DNA of 52,350 bases, taken from assembly GCF_030068445.1 (NCBI RefSeq), contig NZ_JAQPOK010000096.1, positions 1 to 52,350 of the forward strand, read 5' to 3'. Position 1 is the stretch's first letter, and each line of letters opens with the position of its first letter. The translations under genes were made by a program, and so were the position numbers. The notes below the pieces were generated by a model that worked only from the letters and a program-made list of their open reading frames with translations, was not told where the DNA came from and searched no databases. Source of the DNA: Roseofilum halophilum BLCC-M91 (lineage in GTDB: Bacteria > Cyanobacteriota > Cyanobacteriia > Cyanobacteriales > Desertifilaceae). Of the stretch, positions 1 through 8,041 are shown piece after piece.

Positions 1-1008
1 CGTTTATGGGGTAAACACTTAAACTGTGCCCAACTGCAAAAGCATATTGCTAAGTTAAGAAAGTGTAATTCTTTTTGGCAGCTAGTTGGTTCTCAAGCGG
101 TTCAAGATATTGGTCAGCGAATTGAGAAAGCCTATCAGTTATTCTTTAAGCACAATAGTAAAGGAGTGAGACCACCTGGCTTTAAGAAAGTCAAAAAGTA
201 CAAATCATTCACCCTTAAACAAGCGGGTTATAAATTCTTGGGTGACACCAGAGTAAAAATTGGCAGCCGAGTCTATCGATTTTGGAAATCTAGAGAAATA
301 GAAGGAAGGATTAAAACATTAACCATTAAGCGAACTGCACTAGGCGAAATGTTTATGGTGGTTGTGGTTGATAAGGAGTCAGAGCTAGAAATTAAATCAA
401 CGACAGGTAAAATAGCGGGATTTGATTTTGGACTTAAAACATTTCTGACCTCTTCTGATGGGACTAAAATTGATTCACCAGAATTTTTAAGGCAGTCCCT
501 AAACGCTATCAAAAGAGCCAGTAAAAGCCACTCGACAAAAGCCAAAGGTTCAAACAACAGGGAACGGGCTAGGAAGAATCTGGTTCGTAAACATGAAGAT
601 GTATGCAACCGCAGACGTGATTGGTTCTGGAAACTAGCTCATTCATTGACTGATGAATTTGATGTTTTATGTTTTGAGACACTGAACCTTAAAGGTATGC
701 AACGTCTTTGGGGCAGAAAGATATCTGACTTGGCTTTTGGTGAGTTCCTGCAAATACTAGAATGGGTAGCCAAGAAGAAAAATAAACAGATGGTTTATAT
801 AGACAAGTGGTATCCATCGAGTAAAACTTGTTCTTGCTGTGGTCATGTTTTAGGGAATCTAGATTTATCCACTAGAGAGTGGCGTTGTCCATCTTGCAAT
901 TCGATTAATGGCAGAGATGAAAACGCCGCTAAAATAATTCAAATGGTTGGGGCATCAACCATTGGGTTAGGCGATGTGAGACTGGCTATGCCAGCAATTG
1001 CTGTTTGA
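1..1008 (+). CDS. tnpB: RNA-guided endonuclease TnpB, IS200/IS605 family (5' end outside window)
   Basis: This is the C-terminal part of a TnpB, the transposon-encoded RuvC-type nuclease guided by an RNA made from the right end of its element. The reading frame is open from base 1, so the protein starts outside the window; the GTG at 166 is internal. The three RuvC-like motifs are visible: an Asp in GFDFGLKTF, a Glu in CFETLNL and an Asp in GRDENAAK. A four-Cys zinc ribbon (CSCCGH...CPSC) sits between the second and third motifs. No tnpA transposase is visible on the retained side. The element's right-end hairpin follows the stop codon directly. The family call is secure. Activity cannot be judged without the missing N terminus. 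Confidence 0.93.
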   Translation, partial: RLWGKHLNCAQLQKHIAKLRKCNSFWQLVGSQAVQDIGQRIEKAYQLFFKHNSKGVRPPGFKKVKKYKSFTLKQAGYKFLGDTRVKIGSRVYRFWKSREIEGRIKTLTIKRTALGEMFMVVVVDKESELEIKSTTGKIAGFDFGLKTFLTSSDGTKIDSPEFLRQSLNAIKRASKSHSTKAKGSNNRERARKNLVRKHEDVCNRRRDWFWKLAHSLTDEFDVLCFETLNLKGMQRLWGRKISDLAFGEFLQILEWVAKKKNKQMVYIDKWYPSSKTCSCCGHVLGNLDLSTREWRCPSCNSINGRDENAAKIIQMVGASTIGLGDVRLAMPAIAV

Positions 1009-1017
1009 CCTCAGAAT

Positions 1018-1057
1018 CCCCGTCGTTTAGCGAAGCGGACGGCGGGGAGTATGTCAA
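1018..1057 (+). mobile_element. Right end (RE) of the first IS200/IS605 element
   Basis: Ten bases after the tnpB stop there is a long imperfect hairpin, CCCCGTCGT pairing with ACGGCGGGG around an AGCGAAGC loop (1018-1047), then ATGTCAA at 1051-1057. The same ATGTCAA follows the two other hairpins in this window (1123-1151 and, inverted, 52015-52048). Hairpin plus conserved terminal motif is the usual RE layout of this family. The RE is also expected to supply the scaffold of the TnpB guide RNA, with the guide read from the bases after it. Confidence 0.7.
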
Positions 1058-1122
1058 TCAAGAGCATTCAATTCCAGATAAAATTTTCCAGAAGATTGTG
1101 GATAAATTCTAGAGAAGAATCC

Positions 1123-1151
1123 CCCGTGCCTTAAGGCCGGGGAATGTCAAT
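1123..1151 (+). mobile_element. Second, orphan IS200/IS605-like right end
   Basis: CCCCG (1123-1127) pairs with CGGGG (1139-1143) around the palindrome GCCTTAAGGC, and is followed by AATGTCAA. This matches the RE design seen at 1018-1057 and 52015-52048, but no tnpB coding sequence lies directly in front of it. It is probably the end of an older or nested element, or a non-autonomous derivative. It ends 12 bases before the stop of the R3H gene on the opposite strand. Confidence 0.5.
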
Positions 1152-1163
1152 TGTGTATCAGCC

Positions 1164-3053
1164 TCAAGCCGGATAAATCCGTAGGCGGCGATTGGGTTCT
1201 TCACCGAAACTATCGGATTTGAGCCGATAATGCTCGACTAGCTCATGTTGCATCTTGCGGACTTTTCCAGAGCGAGGGAGCAGTTCCACTGGTTGCCCCT
1301 TGGGAATCACAATCTGCTCTACAGCCAAGCGAGCTTCTTCGAGGGCTTCTAACTCATCTTCTGCACCACTGCGGGCAAATAGATTCAGATCCACGGCTTC
1401 ATTCACATGGGCAGTATCGAGATCGAGCAGTCGTTGCAGGGTACGAATCATCTGGGGAACCGTGTTCGATTTGAGCGTATGTACGGGAAGATGGCGAGAT
1501 TTGGCCATTTGCTTGAGTTTACCCTGGCTTTTCAGATGCGATCGCAACGCCAACACCACATCCGCACTATCAATATCCTTCGTCAGTAACACCGGTATAT
1601 TTAACGTGCGAATCACCTGCTCCAGTTGGTGGCGACTAATGCCATAGGGGTAGATATGCAACGGCCAATCTTCCCCATTGGGGCCCGTGGGTCGCTCTTC
1701 TTCCCCAGCACGGCTGAAGGAATCTTCCAACATTTGATGAAAAGATTCTTGCTCTGGGGAAACCGGTTGCCCAAATGGAGCATATTTAGTGTCATTGGAC
1801 ACCGGAAACATATGGCCCTGACTGCGCCAACCCTTGACTCCCTGAGCCTTTGACCACCCTTTGCCCTCTGTGACTGCACTATTGGATAAAGGGATCGGAG
1901 TTAGAGTGTTAGACTTGCCATTATGACCAGAACGGCGACCTGCGGGCCGTTGAATGGCTAACCCATTCTCGGTGGTTTCATGGCTAATCACTACTTCCCC
2001 TTGCTCATTGACCGTGCGCACTTCGGGAATGGGTTGGCGGCCGCGCAACAAACCATCGACCATCTCATCGACCCGTTCGTGAACTATCCACCGTTGACGC
2101 TCTTGCATTTCGATGGCGATCTCGAAGGTCGGCGGGGACTTGCGCTCTAGAACTGTTTTTTGTGACCCCCGTCGCCGCGCTTCGTCATCTCCTAGGGTAA
2201 CGGCCTGAATGCCTCCGACTAGATCGGAGAGGGTGGGGTTTTTAATCAGGTTTTCGAGTTGATTTCCGTGAGCTGTTCCGACTAACATGACCCCCCGTTC
2301 GGCGATCGTGCGAGCGGCTAAGGCTTCTAGTTCTGTGCCAATTTCATCAATCACGATCACTTCGGGCATGTGGTTTTCCACGGCTTCAATCATCACTTGA
2401 TGCTGAAGTTCGGGACGAGCCACTTGCATCCGGCGAGCGCGACCAATGGCAGGATGGGGAATGTCGCCATCGCCAGCAATTTCGTTAGAGGTGTCGATGA
2501 TGACAACGCGCTTATCGAGTTCATCGGCTAATACCCTGGCAATTTCCCGCAAAGCTGTCGTTTTTCCCACACCGGGACGACCGAGCATCAGGATCGATTG
2601 TCCGCGCTCGACTAAATCCCGAATCATGCCAATGGTTCCAAATACGGCTCGACCTACCCGCAATGTCAAGCCAATAATGTCTCCGGTGCGGTTGCGAATG
2701 GCACTGATCCGATGCAGGGTTTGTTCGATTCCTGCCCGGTTATCGCCGCCAAAGTGACCGACGCGATCTAAGCAGTATTGAATCTGTTCCCGACTGACGG
2801 GCGTATCGGTAATATACTCAGCCGCTTGTTTGGGAAAGCGAGCTTCTGGGAGCCGACCTAAATCTAGGACGATTTCAATCAGTTGGGTGCAGTTTTCATG
2901 GGCTTCTAGGGTTTGGCGAATGGTTACGGGTAAAATGTCGAGCAATTGTTTTAAGTCGTCGGCCATATCCTTTGAAGGTTGTTTGGCTGAAGGTTGTTGG
3001 GCAAGTTGAGCGTTGGAGGATTCGGGCATCCGAGGTAGTTCAAAAGCGTTCAT
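1164..3053 (-). CDS. ycf45: R3H domain / AAA ATPase, Ycf45-type (SpoIIIAA-like)
   Basis: The protein has 629 residues. A P-loop ATPase core has its Walker A motif GRPGVGKTT at about 159-166 and its Walker B motif VIVIDEIG at about 232-239. This ATPase type resembles stage III sporulation protein AA. The last 40 or so residues, with basic and His residues and the ending VEHYRLKSDSFGEEPNRRL, fit the R3H single-stranded nucleic-acid-binding domain. Between them is a low-complexity linker of roughly 110 residues, so the protein is a little longer than usual. This architecture is conserved in cyanobacteria and red algal plastids as Ycf45, and its cellular role is unknown. It lies 33 bases downstream of ldpA on the same strand and is probably cotranscribed with it. 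The ATG start gives the complete N terminus. Confidence 0.88.
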   Translation of the reverse strand: MNAFELPRMPESSNAQLAQQPSAKQPSKDMADDLKQLLDILPVTIRQTLEAHENCTQLIEIVLDLGRLPEARFPKQAAEYITDTPVSREQIQYCLDRVGHFGGDNRAGIEQTLHRISAIRNRTGDIIGLTLRVGRAVFGTIGMIRDLVERGQSILMLGRPGVGKTTALREIARVLADELDKRVVIIDTSNEIAGDGDIPHPAIGRARRMQVARPELQHQVMIEAVENHMPEVIVIDEIGTELEALAARTIAERGVMLVGTAHGNQLENLIKNPTLSDLVGGIQAVTLGDDEARRRGSQKTVLERKSPPTFEIAIEMQERQRWIVHERVDEMVDGLLRGRQPIPEVRTVNEQGEVVISHETTENGLAIQRPAGRRSGHNGKSNTLTPIPLSNSAVTEGKGWSKAQGVKGWRSQGHMFPVSNDTKYAPFGQPVSPEQESFHQMLEDSFSRAGEEERPTGPNGEDWPLHIYPYGISRHQLEQVIRTLNIPVLLTKDIDSADVVLALRSHLKSQGKLKQMAKSRHLPVHTLKSNTVPQMIRTLQRLLDLDTAHVNEAVDLNLFARSGAEDELEALEEARLAVEQIVIPKGQPVELLPRSGKVRKMQHELVEHYRLKSDSFGEEPNRRLRIYPA

Positions 3054-3086
3054 AAAATCGATATTTGATAAGGGGATAGGATTGGC

Positions 3087-4283
3087 TTACGAGGGCAGGG
3101 GTTTGAGTTGGGAGACTAGGGTATGGGCTAACTTGACCCCGGCCCAGAGAAGGTCAGGATGGTCTTCTAGATGGGGATAGGCCAATCCCTGGGAGGATTG
3201 ATCTGTTGGGCTTTCGGATGGTTCCAAGGGTTCCAAAATGGGCGAAAGTAGGACGCGAGCATAACTACCATAGGCAACACCGATAATGGGCGATTTTGGA
3301 TCGTTCCATGGGTATGAGTTCGATCCAAGCTTGTTTGTCTCTTTTGTTCCCAAGAGTCTTAGGCTTCTGAGCTTGGGAACGGTGTAGTCGTTGGTTCCGC
3401 CAGCTAGTTGTAAGGCTCCTGGAAAGCCTGACTCAATCACTTTTTGGGCGAGTTTGATGGTGCGGTGGGTGGTTGCGGAGCTGATGTCCCCACTCATGGG
3501 CCGACCATCGAGTTGCCAGATTACAGGACACGACAGGGGTTGAACGAGTTGATGGAGAGACCATAGATAGTCGATGAGGCGATCGCCGTCTGGACAGCTA
3601 ATGGCGATTAACCGCAGGGATGCCACGTGCGGTTGAATTGCTTGCCATAGACGTTTGAAGTCTGTATAATGAGAGGTCTGGGTATGAATTTCTAGCGCGT
3701 CAATCCCTTGCTCGATTAGTTCAGGTACAAGGGTTTGCGGGGTGGAAATGTAGGAGCGAGTCACAATCCGGTTGTAGGGGCAAATGGGGATACACCGCCC
3801 ACAACCATAGCAGCGTTGGTCAATCACCCCGATGTCGGGATGAATGGCCAGTTGAATGGCTTGGGCAGGACAGACCTTTTCGCAGGGCCGAGGGCAGTCT
3901 GAAGGACAAAAGGATGGGTCAAATTCAGCTTTGCGAAAATGGGGGTCTTCTCCGTCGTTTAGGCTGGCCATGATTAGGGGATCGTGGTCTTTGCCTGGTT
4001 GACCGAGTTGACGTTGCCAGGTTTGGGTTTGGAGACGACGGGCGGCAGAGATGGCTTCTTGAGCTACGGCGACGATCGCCGGATCGGCCGCCACATCGAT
4101 ACAGTCGGCTCCCGCGAGGGTGTAAGCCAACGTTAGATTCCGAATGGCAGGGATATGTTGGTAACTGGCCCCGCAGATAAGCTTGAACCAGCGATGATCC
4201 CTGATTGAGTTGAGGGCAGGGTACAGTTGAGTCACCCTTTTAAGATAAGGCCTTGTGGCCAAAATGGGGAGGTTTAGAGTCAC
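3087..4283 (-). CDS. ldpA: LdpA, iron-sulfur circadian clock modulator
   Basis: LdpA (light-dependent period A) carries redox-sensitive Fe-S clusters and passes redox or light state to the cyanobacterial clock; in Synechococcus elongatus its loss fixes the period length. Two ferredoxin-like cysteine groups are visible: C126, C130, C134, C138 and C158, C161, C164, C168 (CYGCGRCIPICPY). The signature WFKLICGASYQHIP is near the N terminus. The open frame starts with GTG at 4283. A second GTG 16 codons in (4235) gives an N terminus closer to the usual family start, so the start is uncertain. Upstream on the same strand are the Slr1339-type gene, the VWA gene and ndhN. Downstream is the R3H gene. 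Confidence 0.93.
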   Translation of the reverse strand: MTLNLPILATRPYLKRVTQLYPALNSIRDHRWFKLICGASYQHIPAIRNLTLAYTLAGADCIDVAADPAIVAVAQEAISAARRLQTQTWQRQLGQPGKDHDPLIMASLNDGEDPHFRKAEFDPSFCPSDCPRPCEKVCPAQAIQLAIHPDIGVIDQRCYGCGRCIPICPYNRIVTRSYISTPQTLVPELIEQGIDALEIHTQTSHYTDFKRLWQAIQPHVASLRLIAISCPDGDRLIDYLWSLHQLVQPLSCPVIWQLDGRPMSGDISSATTHRTIKLAQKVIESGFPGALQLAGGTNDYTVPKLRSLRLLGTKETNKLGSNSYPWNDPKSPIIGVAYGSYARVLLSPILEPLEPSESPTDQSSQGLAYPHLEDHPDLLWAGVKLAHTLVSQLKPLPS

Positions 4284-4410
4284 AATAGATAAAGTCTAGA
4301 TCTCAATGGGTTGAAATTGGGATCTAGAGTTAAGGTGAGATTGTTTGTAGTATAACAGAAATATTTTGTATTACAAATAATGGCTCATGGAATTGAGGGG
4401 TACAAATGTT

Positions 4411-4436
4411 CCCCCATTCCCCCATTCCCCCATTCC
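4411..4436. repeat. Short tandem repeat CCCCCATT x3
   Basis: Three copies of the octamer CCCCCATT plus two bases lie just beyond the stop codon of the Slr1339-type gene. The 150-base gap between that gene and ldpA holds little else; the rest is AT-rich with no clear terminator. Similar short G/A-rich tandem arrays occur at 27345, 33301 and 50973. Confidence 0.8.
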
Positions 4437-5176
4437 TATCCTTCCAGAGCTTGCAGATAATCGAGGGCAGCTTCCAGGCGATCGCCATATCCTTGGGCAA
4501 AGCTCTCAAACCAGAACCCCTCATCAGAATAGGGATCTAGCCGTGCCAACCACTCCTTAGCGCGGGGTTTGAGGGCTTCGAGTTGTTGACGGCGCATTTT
4601 TTCTTCCCGTTGAGCGGCTTCTCGTTTTTGGCGCTCAATGGCTCGATTTTGGATAAAACTATCGCGCATGTTGTCGAGGACATCATCCGTTTGAGCAGCC
4701 GAGGCTTTTGCCGCTTCCCGTTGCGATCGCATTTGCATCGCCCTTAACCGCACCTGCTCTAAATCAGGTTCTGTATTACTCGACGGTGCAGAACTCTGTT
4801 GTTTTGGAGCCTCGTAACGTTGGCGAATTTGTTCTAAATCTAAGTTTGATTCCTCAGAGTCCCCACCAGAAGGAGAGTGTTGCTGTTCATAGTGTTGGCG
4901 CAGGGCATCTAATTCTGATTCTGAATCTGGGGACTCAACAGAAGAATTTTGAGGCTGCTCGTAGCGTTGACGAATGGCCTCTAAATCAGACGGCGATCGC
5001 TCCTCTTCTCTACTGCTGCTAAACTGAGACTTGAGATCCGCCAGCAAATCATCCATTGTATTCTCCTCTCTATCTTTTCCCTCGGCGCGATCGGGAGGGA
5101 GAGGTTGGCGCTCTCCAGACTGTTTCTGCTGATGTTGAGCCTTCAACTCATTCAAAAAATCATCCATAGAACTCAT
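4436..5176 (-). CDS. Salt stress protein, Slr1339 family
   Basis: A hydrophilic protein of about 246 residues. Its C terminus (EWLARLDPYSDEGFWFESFA..Y..RLEAALDYLQAL) is the conserved signature of a cyanobacterial family named after Slr1339, linked to salt stress; the biochemical role is unknown. The N-terminal two thirds are modular. MDDFLNELK is echoed by MDDLLADLK about 38 residues later, and a motif of the form L-(E/D)-x-(I/L/V)-R-Q-R-Y-E occurs three times with a fourth degenerate copy, suggesting helical repeats. A charged coiled-coil stretch precedes the C-terminal signature. I chose the ATG at 5176 because GGGGAGG lies 11 bases upstream; the open frame extends to 5203. It lies 51 bases after the VWA gene. 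Confidence 0.82.
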   Translation of the reverse strand: MSSMDDFLNELKAQHQQKQSGERQPLPPDRAEGKDREENTMDDLLADLKSQFSSSREEERSPSDLEAIRQRYEQPQNSSVESPDSESELDALRQHYEQQHSPSGGDSEESNLDLEQIRQRYEAPKQQSSAPSSNTEPDLEQVRLRAMQMRSQREAAKASAAQTDDVLDNMRDSFIQNRAIERQKREAAQREEKMRRQQLEALKPRAKEWLARLDPYSDEGFWFESFAQGYGDRLEAALDYLQALEG

Positions 5177-5227
5177 GGTTTGCCAAACCTCCCCAATACT
5201 CAAGGGAATCCAACGTTTCCCTTAACC

Positions 5228-5851
5228 CTAATCATAGATGGCGTTCATCAACACATCCGTCAGGGTCATGGACTCCATTTCCTCCATGATAACAGTATCC
5301 ACAATGTCGAATTTCGCACCGACTTCGATCATTCGGTCATCTAAAGCCTTGAGAAATTCCCTCACTTTGGGATCTTTACCCACTTGGATAAAGGAAATAG
5401 CCAACTCTTCATCGCGATCGATTTGAGTTGAGGCATCTCGAATTAAGGCGATCGCCCCTTTCTTTTCCTCCTCCCCTTCAATACCATCAGTAATCACCAA
5501 AAACGTTTCCCCGTTTTCTTTCGCTTGCCCGGCAGCTTTACGCTCAAAATAATTATTCAGGGCATGTTCAAGCACTTGATCGAATTTGGTGACTCCAGAG
5601 GGAGTATTTTCTTGGAAGATTTGTTCTACCTTACTCGCCGTGACGTTATCATAGCGGCGGAAGTTAGCGGCAAACAAATAAACCGTAATCCCATCTGGAT
5701 CGAGTTTTTCACAGAATTGGGCTACCTTAAATGTAGACTCTTGGGCCGCTTGCCACCGACTTTTACCTTCCGGCTGGTCTTGTAGCGACATACTATTACT
5801 TTTATCGATAATCAGAGTATAGTCGCGGTTTCTGAGAATCTCTTCTGCCAT
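5228..5851 (-). CDS. von Willebrand factor A domain protein
   Basis: A 207-residue protein that is essentially one VWA domain. The metal-dependent adhesion site is complete: D-K-S-N-S near residue 17, a Thr in VTKFDQ and an Asp in VITDGIEG. There is no signal peptide, so it is expected to be cytoplasmic and to bind a partner through a divalent metal. AAGGAG precedes the ATG at a good distance. It sits between ndhN (60 bases upstream) and the Slr1339-type gene (51 bases downstream). Conserved placement beside ndhN would suggest a role in protein assembly or stress, but nothing in the sequence shows the partner. Confidence 0.88.
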   Translation of the reverse strand: MAEEILRNRDYTLIIDKSNSMSLQDQPEGKSRWQAAQESTFKVAQFCEKLDPDGITVYLFAANFRRYDNVTASKVEQIFQENTPSGVTKFDQVLEHALNNYFERKAAGQAKENGETFLVITDGIEGEEEKKGAIALIRDASTQIDRDEELAISFIQVGKDPKVREFLKALDDRMIEVGAKFDIVDTVIMEEMESMTLTDVLMNAIYD

Positions 5852-5911
5852 TGATGCGATCTCCTTGATGATACAGCGCTTCGCCCTGGTAATGGGTCAA
5901 CCGTGTTGTTC

Positions 5912-6379
5912 CTAGAGGACTTGTTTAAGGGGAAGCCAGCGCACTTGGCGATCGCCCCCTAATTCCACAATAATTTTTACCCTAGGCTCTAAACTGGGCA
6001 ATTCGGCTAGATAACCGAGTTCTTCGGAAGATAGAATATGGCCTTCAATAATCCACAGCAGTAGCCCTTTGGACTGGGGAGGAAGTTGATCCACTTGGGT
6101 TTGAATAATGGGGGGAATAAAGTAGACTTCACCAACAGCCGCTTTTTTACCACTGCTCTTTTTCCCCAAATGGGCAGGGCGAACCCCATGCACTCCAGTT
6201 AAATAAGCGGATAAATCCCCTAAACCCCGTGCAGCAATGGACAGGGCGGTATAACCGGCTGCTCGGACGCGGCGGATATAGCGTCCTTCATATCCTCCTT
6301 CTGGGGGCACATACATGCCCAACGTTCCTTGGTTTTCTAAATCGCGAATTAGACTCTTACCCGTGATAATTAGTGCCAT
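5912..6379 (-). CDS. ndhN: NAD(P)H-quinone oxidoreductase subunit N
   Basis: NdhN is a small peripheral subunit of NDH-1, the thylakoid complex that carries out cyclic electron flow, respiration and CO2 uptake with reduced ferredoxin as donor. The 155-residue protein matches the family end to end. Visible signatures are LIRDLENQGTLGMYVP, GRYIRRVRAAGYTALSI, ARGLGDLSAYLTGVHGVRP and KGLLLWIIEGHILS. AGGTGAG lies just upstream of the ATG. It is the first gene of the minus-strand run leading to ldpA and the R3H gene, so a redox complex subunit and a redox-responsive clock protein may share transcription. Confidence 0.97.
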   Translation of the reverse strand: MALIITGKSLIRDLENQGTLGMYVPPEGGYEGRYIRRVRAAGYTALSIAARGLGDLSAYLTGVHGVRPAHLGKKSSGKKAAVGEVYFIPPIIQTQVDQLPPQSKGLLLWIIEGHILSSEELGYLAELPSLEPRVKIIVELGGDRQVRWLPLKQVL

Positions 6380-6471
6380 GCTCTCACCTGACCTGATGTA
6401 ATCCTGGTTTATTTTAACGTGAGTTCGGCATTTTTCCTGGGGGGCGATCGCGCCAACGGCTAGAGACTCGC

Positions 6472-6512
6472 AAAAAAACAGGGAGAGTGGATTAATCCTT
6501 CTCTCCCTGTTT
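6472..6512 (-). terminator. Intrinsic terminator of the HD-domain gene
   Basis: AACAGGGAGAG and CTCTCCCTGTT form a perfect 11-bp stem around a 13-base loop. On the minus strand the stem is followed by a run of T residues. It starts just past the stop codon at 6520 and separates the HD-domain gene from ndhN. Confidence 0.9.
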
Positions 6513-6519
6513 GTATCGT

Positions 6520-7911
6520 TTAGCTAACCGATAGCACTTCTGCTTCTGGAAGGGCTGCTCTCAAGGCAGTTTTCCGCGCTTCAAACAGCTCTAAAAGTTT
6601 TTCAATCACAATTTGCAGCACATCTGAGGGAAACAGAGCTAAAAAGTCAGAGGCTTTGAGTTCTCCTTTGAAAAAGGCTTTAGCTTGAAGGGTAAGTTCC
6701 CGAATCTGATCGAATCCCATGGATTTCACCATAAAGGTGCTTAGGGGGGAATTTTTCAGGTCATAGGAGGAATCTTTGATGCGTCCTTTTTCCAGGAGAG
6801 TCAGGACTTCTTTTTCTAACTCATTTCCCGGTTTATGGGGATTAACTACTGGGGGCAGCAGTTCTTCTAAGACGACTCCCACGCTGCCTTCGGTACGCAT
6901 TTCCCCCATCATGGTGGAAATGGGGATATTTTTACCGAATTGTAAGGATAGGGCTTCTAGGAAGGCAATAGAAAGCAGCTTTGTGCCTAAGTAGAGGCGA
7001 CCGACATCCATATTCCGTTGCGATCGCTCAATCAAAAGCTGATACTCTTGAGGTTCAGGCACATTGCGAAAATTATGGAAAATGATTTCCGGTTTCAGGA
7101 AATTCATGAATCCTTCCATTTTCTGTAATGCCGTCCGGTATTGGCTCACCGTATAGGAATTCGAGTTTTTCAGATGATGGTTCGTTTCTGGCAATAAATT
7201 CCAGGTTCCATCCAAAAACCGAGCCGCACTTTCATACGCAAAACTACCCACGTCACGGTTAGACATGCGTACCGAGCGATAGACCGTTTCCACCATTTCC
7301 TCTTCCGTGAGTCTGGTTTGATATTTTTCGTTGACTTCCCCTAATCTTTTGTATAATACCTCACTGCTACTTAATCCTTCTGGCGTTTTCGACCGAAAGG
7401 GAATGGTGGCTTCAATACAAGCGATAATTTGCAGAATTAGACCCGGACTGAGGAAATCTTCATAGACTTTAGCCGCAACTAAGGCGCTGAGGAATTCATT
7501 TTGTCCCGTCATGGGGGCTAGTTTTTGTCCAGCCTGGAAAGCGAACAAATCCAAGACCATTTCCAACATGCCATCTTTCGGCAACTTATCCCGGTCTAGG
7601 ATCAGTAGGTCTTCCCCTACCTGACGAATAAAGGGACTAATATAGTAACTTAAGTTAAAATTTACACTTTTATCAACTTGTACATAAACCACATCATGAA
7701 ATAAGGCGGCCAAAACTTCGATCGCATCCTCATTTCCCCCAACTTCAAAAATATGCTCTGGCGTATGGAAATACCGCCAAGGCCCCGTCATGGTTTGCAC
7801 AATCAGGTTAGCAATATCGGAAAGCTTATTTGGCTCAATTTTGATGCCTAACTGATCGATCGCCCAAACGAGCTTTTCTAAACATTGTTTTTGGTCATTT
7901 TCAAGACTCAT
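6520..7911 (-). CDS. HD-domain-like phosphohydrolase family protein (cyanobacterial)
   Basis: A protein of about 463 residues. Near its N terminus it has YFHTPEHIFEV followed by LAALFHDVVYVQ, the spacing of His/Asp metal ligands in HD-type phosphohydrolases. The remainder is helical and shows no second recognisable domain. Substrate is unknown. The ATG at 7911 follows a purine-rich AGAGG site; the open frame extends eight codons further to a TTG. A Fur-box-like palindrome lies 29 bases upstream of this start and a strong intrinsic terminator follows the gene, so it is probably a single-gene transcript. Confidence 0.65.
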   Translation of the reverse strand: MSLENDQKQCLEKLVWAIDQLGIKIEPNKLSDIANLIVQTMTGPWRYFHTPEHIFEVGGNEDAIEVLAALFHDVVYVQVDKSVNFNLSYYISPFIRQVGEDLLILDRDKLPKDGMLEMVLDLFAFQAGQKLAPMTGQNEFLSALVAAKVYEDFLSPGLILQIIACIEATIPFRSKTPEGLSSSEVLYKRLGEVNEKYQTRLTEEEMVETVYRSVRMSNRDVGSFAYESAARFLDGTWNLLPETNHHLKNSNSYTVSQYRTALQKMEGFMNFLKPEIIFHNFRNVPEPQEYQLLIERSQRNMDVGRLYLGTKLLSIAFLEALSLQFGKNIPISTMMGEMRTEGSVGVVLEELLPPVVNPHKPGNELEKEVLTLLEKGRIKDSSYDLKNSPLSTFMVKSMGFDQIRELTLQAKAFFKGELKASDFLALFPSDVLQIVIEKLLELFEARKTALRAALPEAEVLSVS

Positions 7912-7939
7912 GGAGACCTCTGCACCTTTCGTCAATCCA

Positions 7940-7958
7940 ATTAATAATTATCATTATG
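7940..7958 (-). promoter_or_regulatory. Fur-box-like site upstream of the HD-domain gene
   Basis: By hand count, ATTAATAATTATCATTATG matches 15 of 19 positions of the Fur-box consensus read on this strand. The location just upstream of the start codon would suit a repressor site. The region is AT-rich, so chance similarity is possible. Confidence 0.3.
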
Positions 7959-7965
7959 CACATAA

Positions 7966-8015
7966 GATGGGAGAGGTGGGAGGAAGCTACGGAAAATTTC
8001 ACCGCTTCTCCCATC
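7966..8015 (-). other. Long interrupted hairpin after the EamA-type gene
   Basis: GATGGGAGA (7966-7974) pairs with TCTCCCATC (8007-8015), and inside it GGTG (7975-7978) pairs with CACC (8000-8003). It lies just beyond the stop at 8042. No T tract follows on the minus strand, so it may protect the 3' end or terminate only partly. Confidence 0.5.
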
Positions 8016-8041
8016 CGTATATTCTCCGGGATTTTGCCGAT

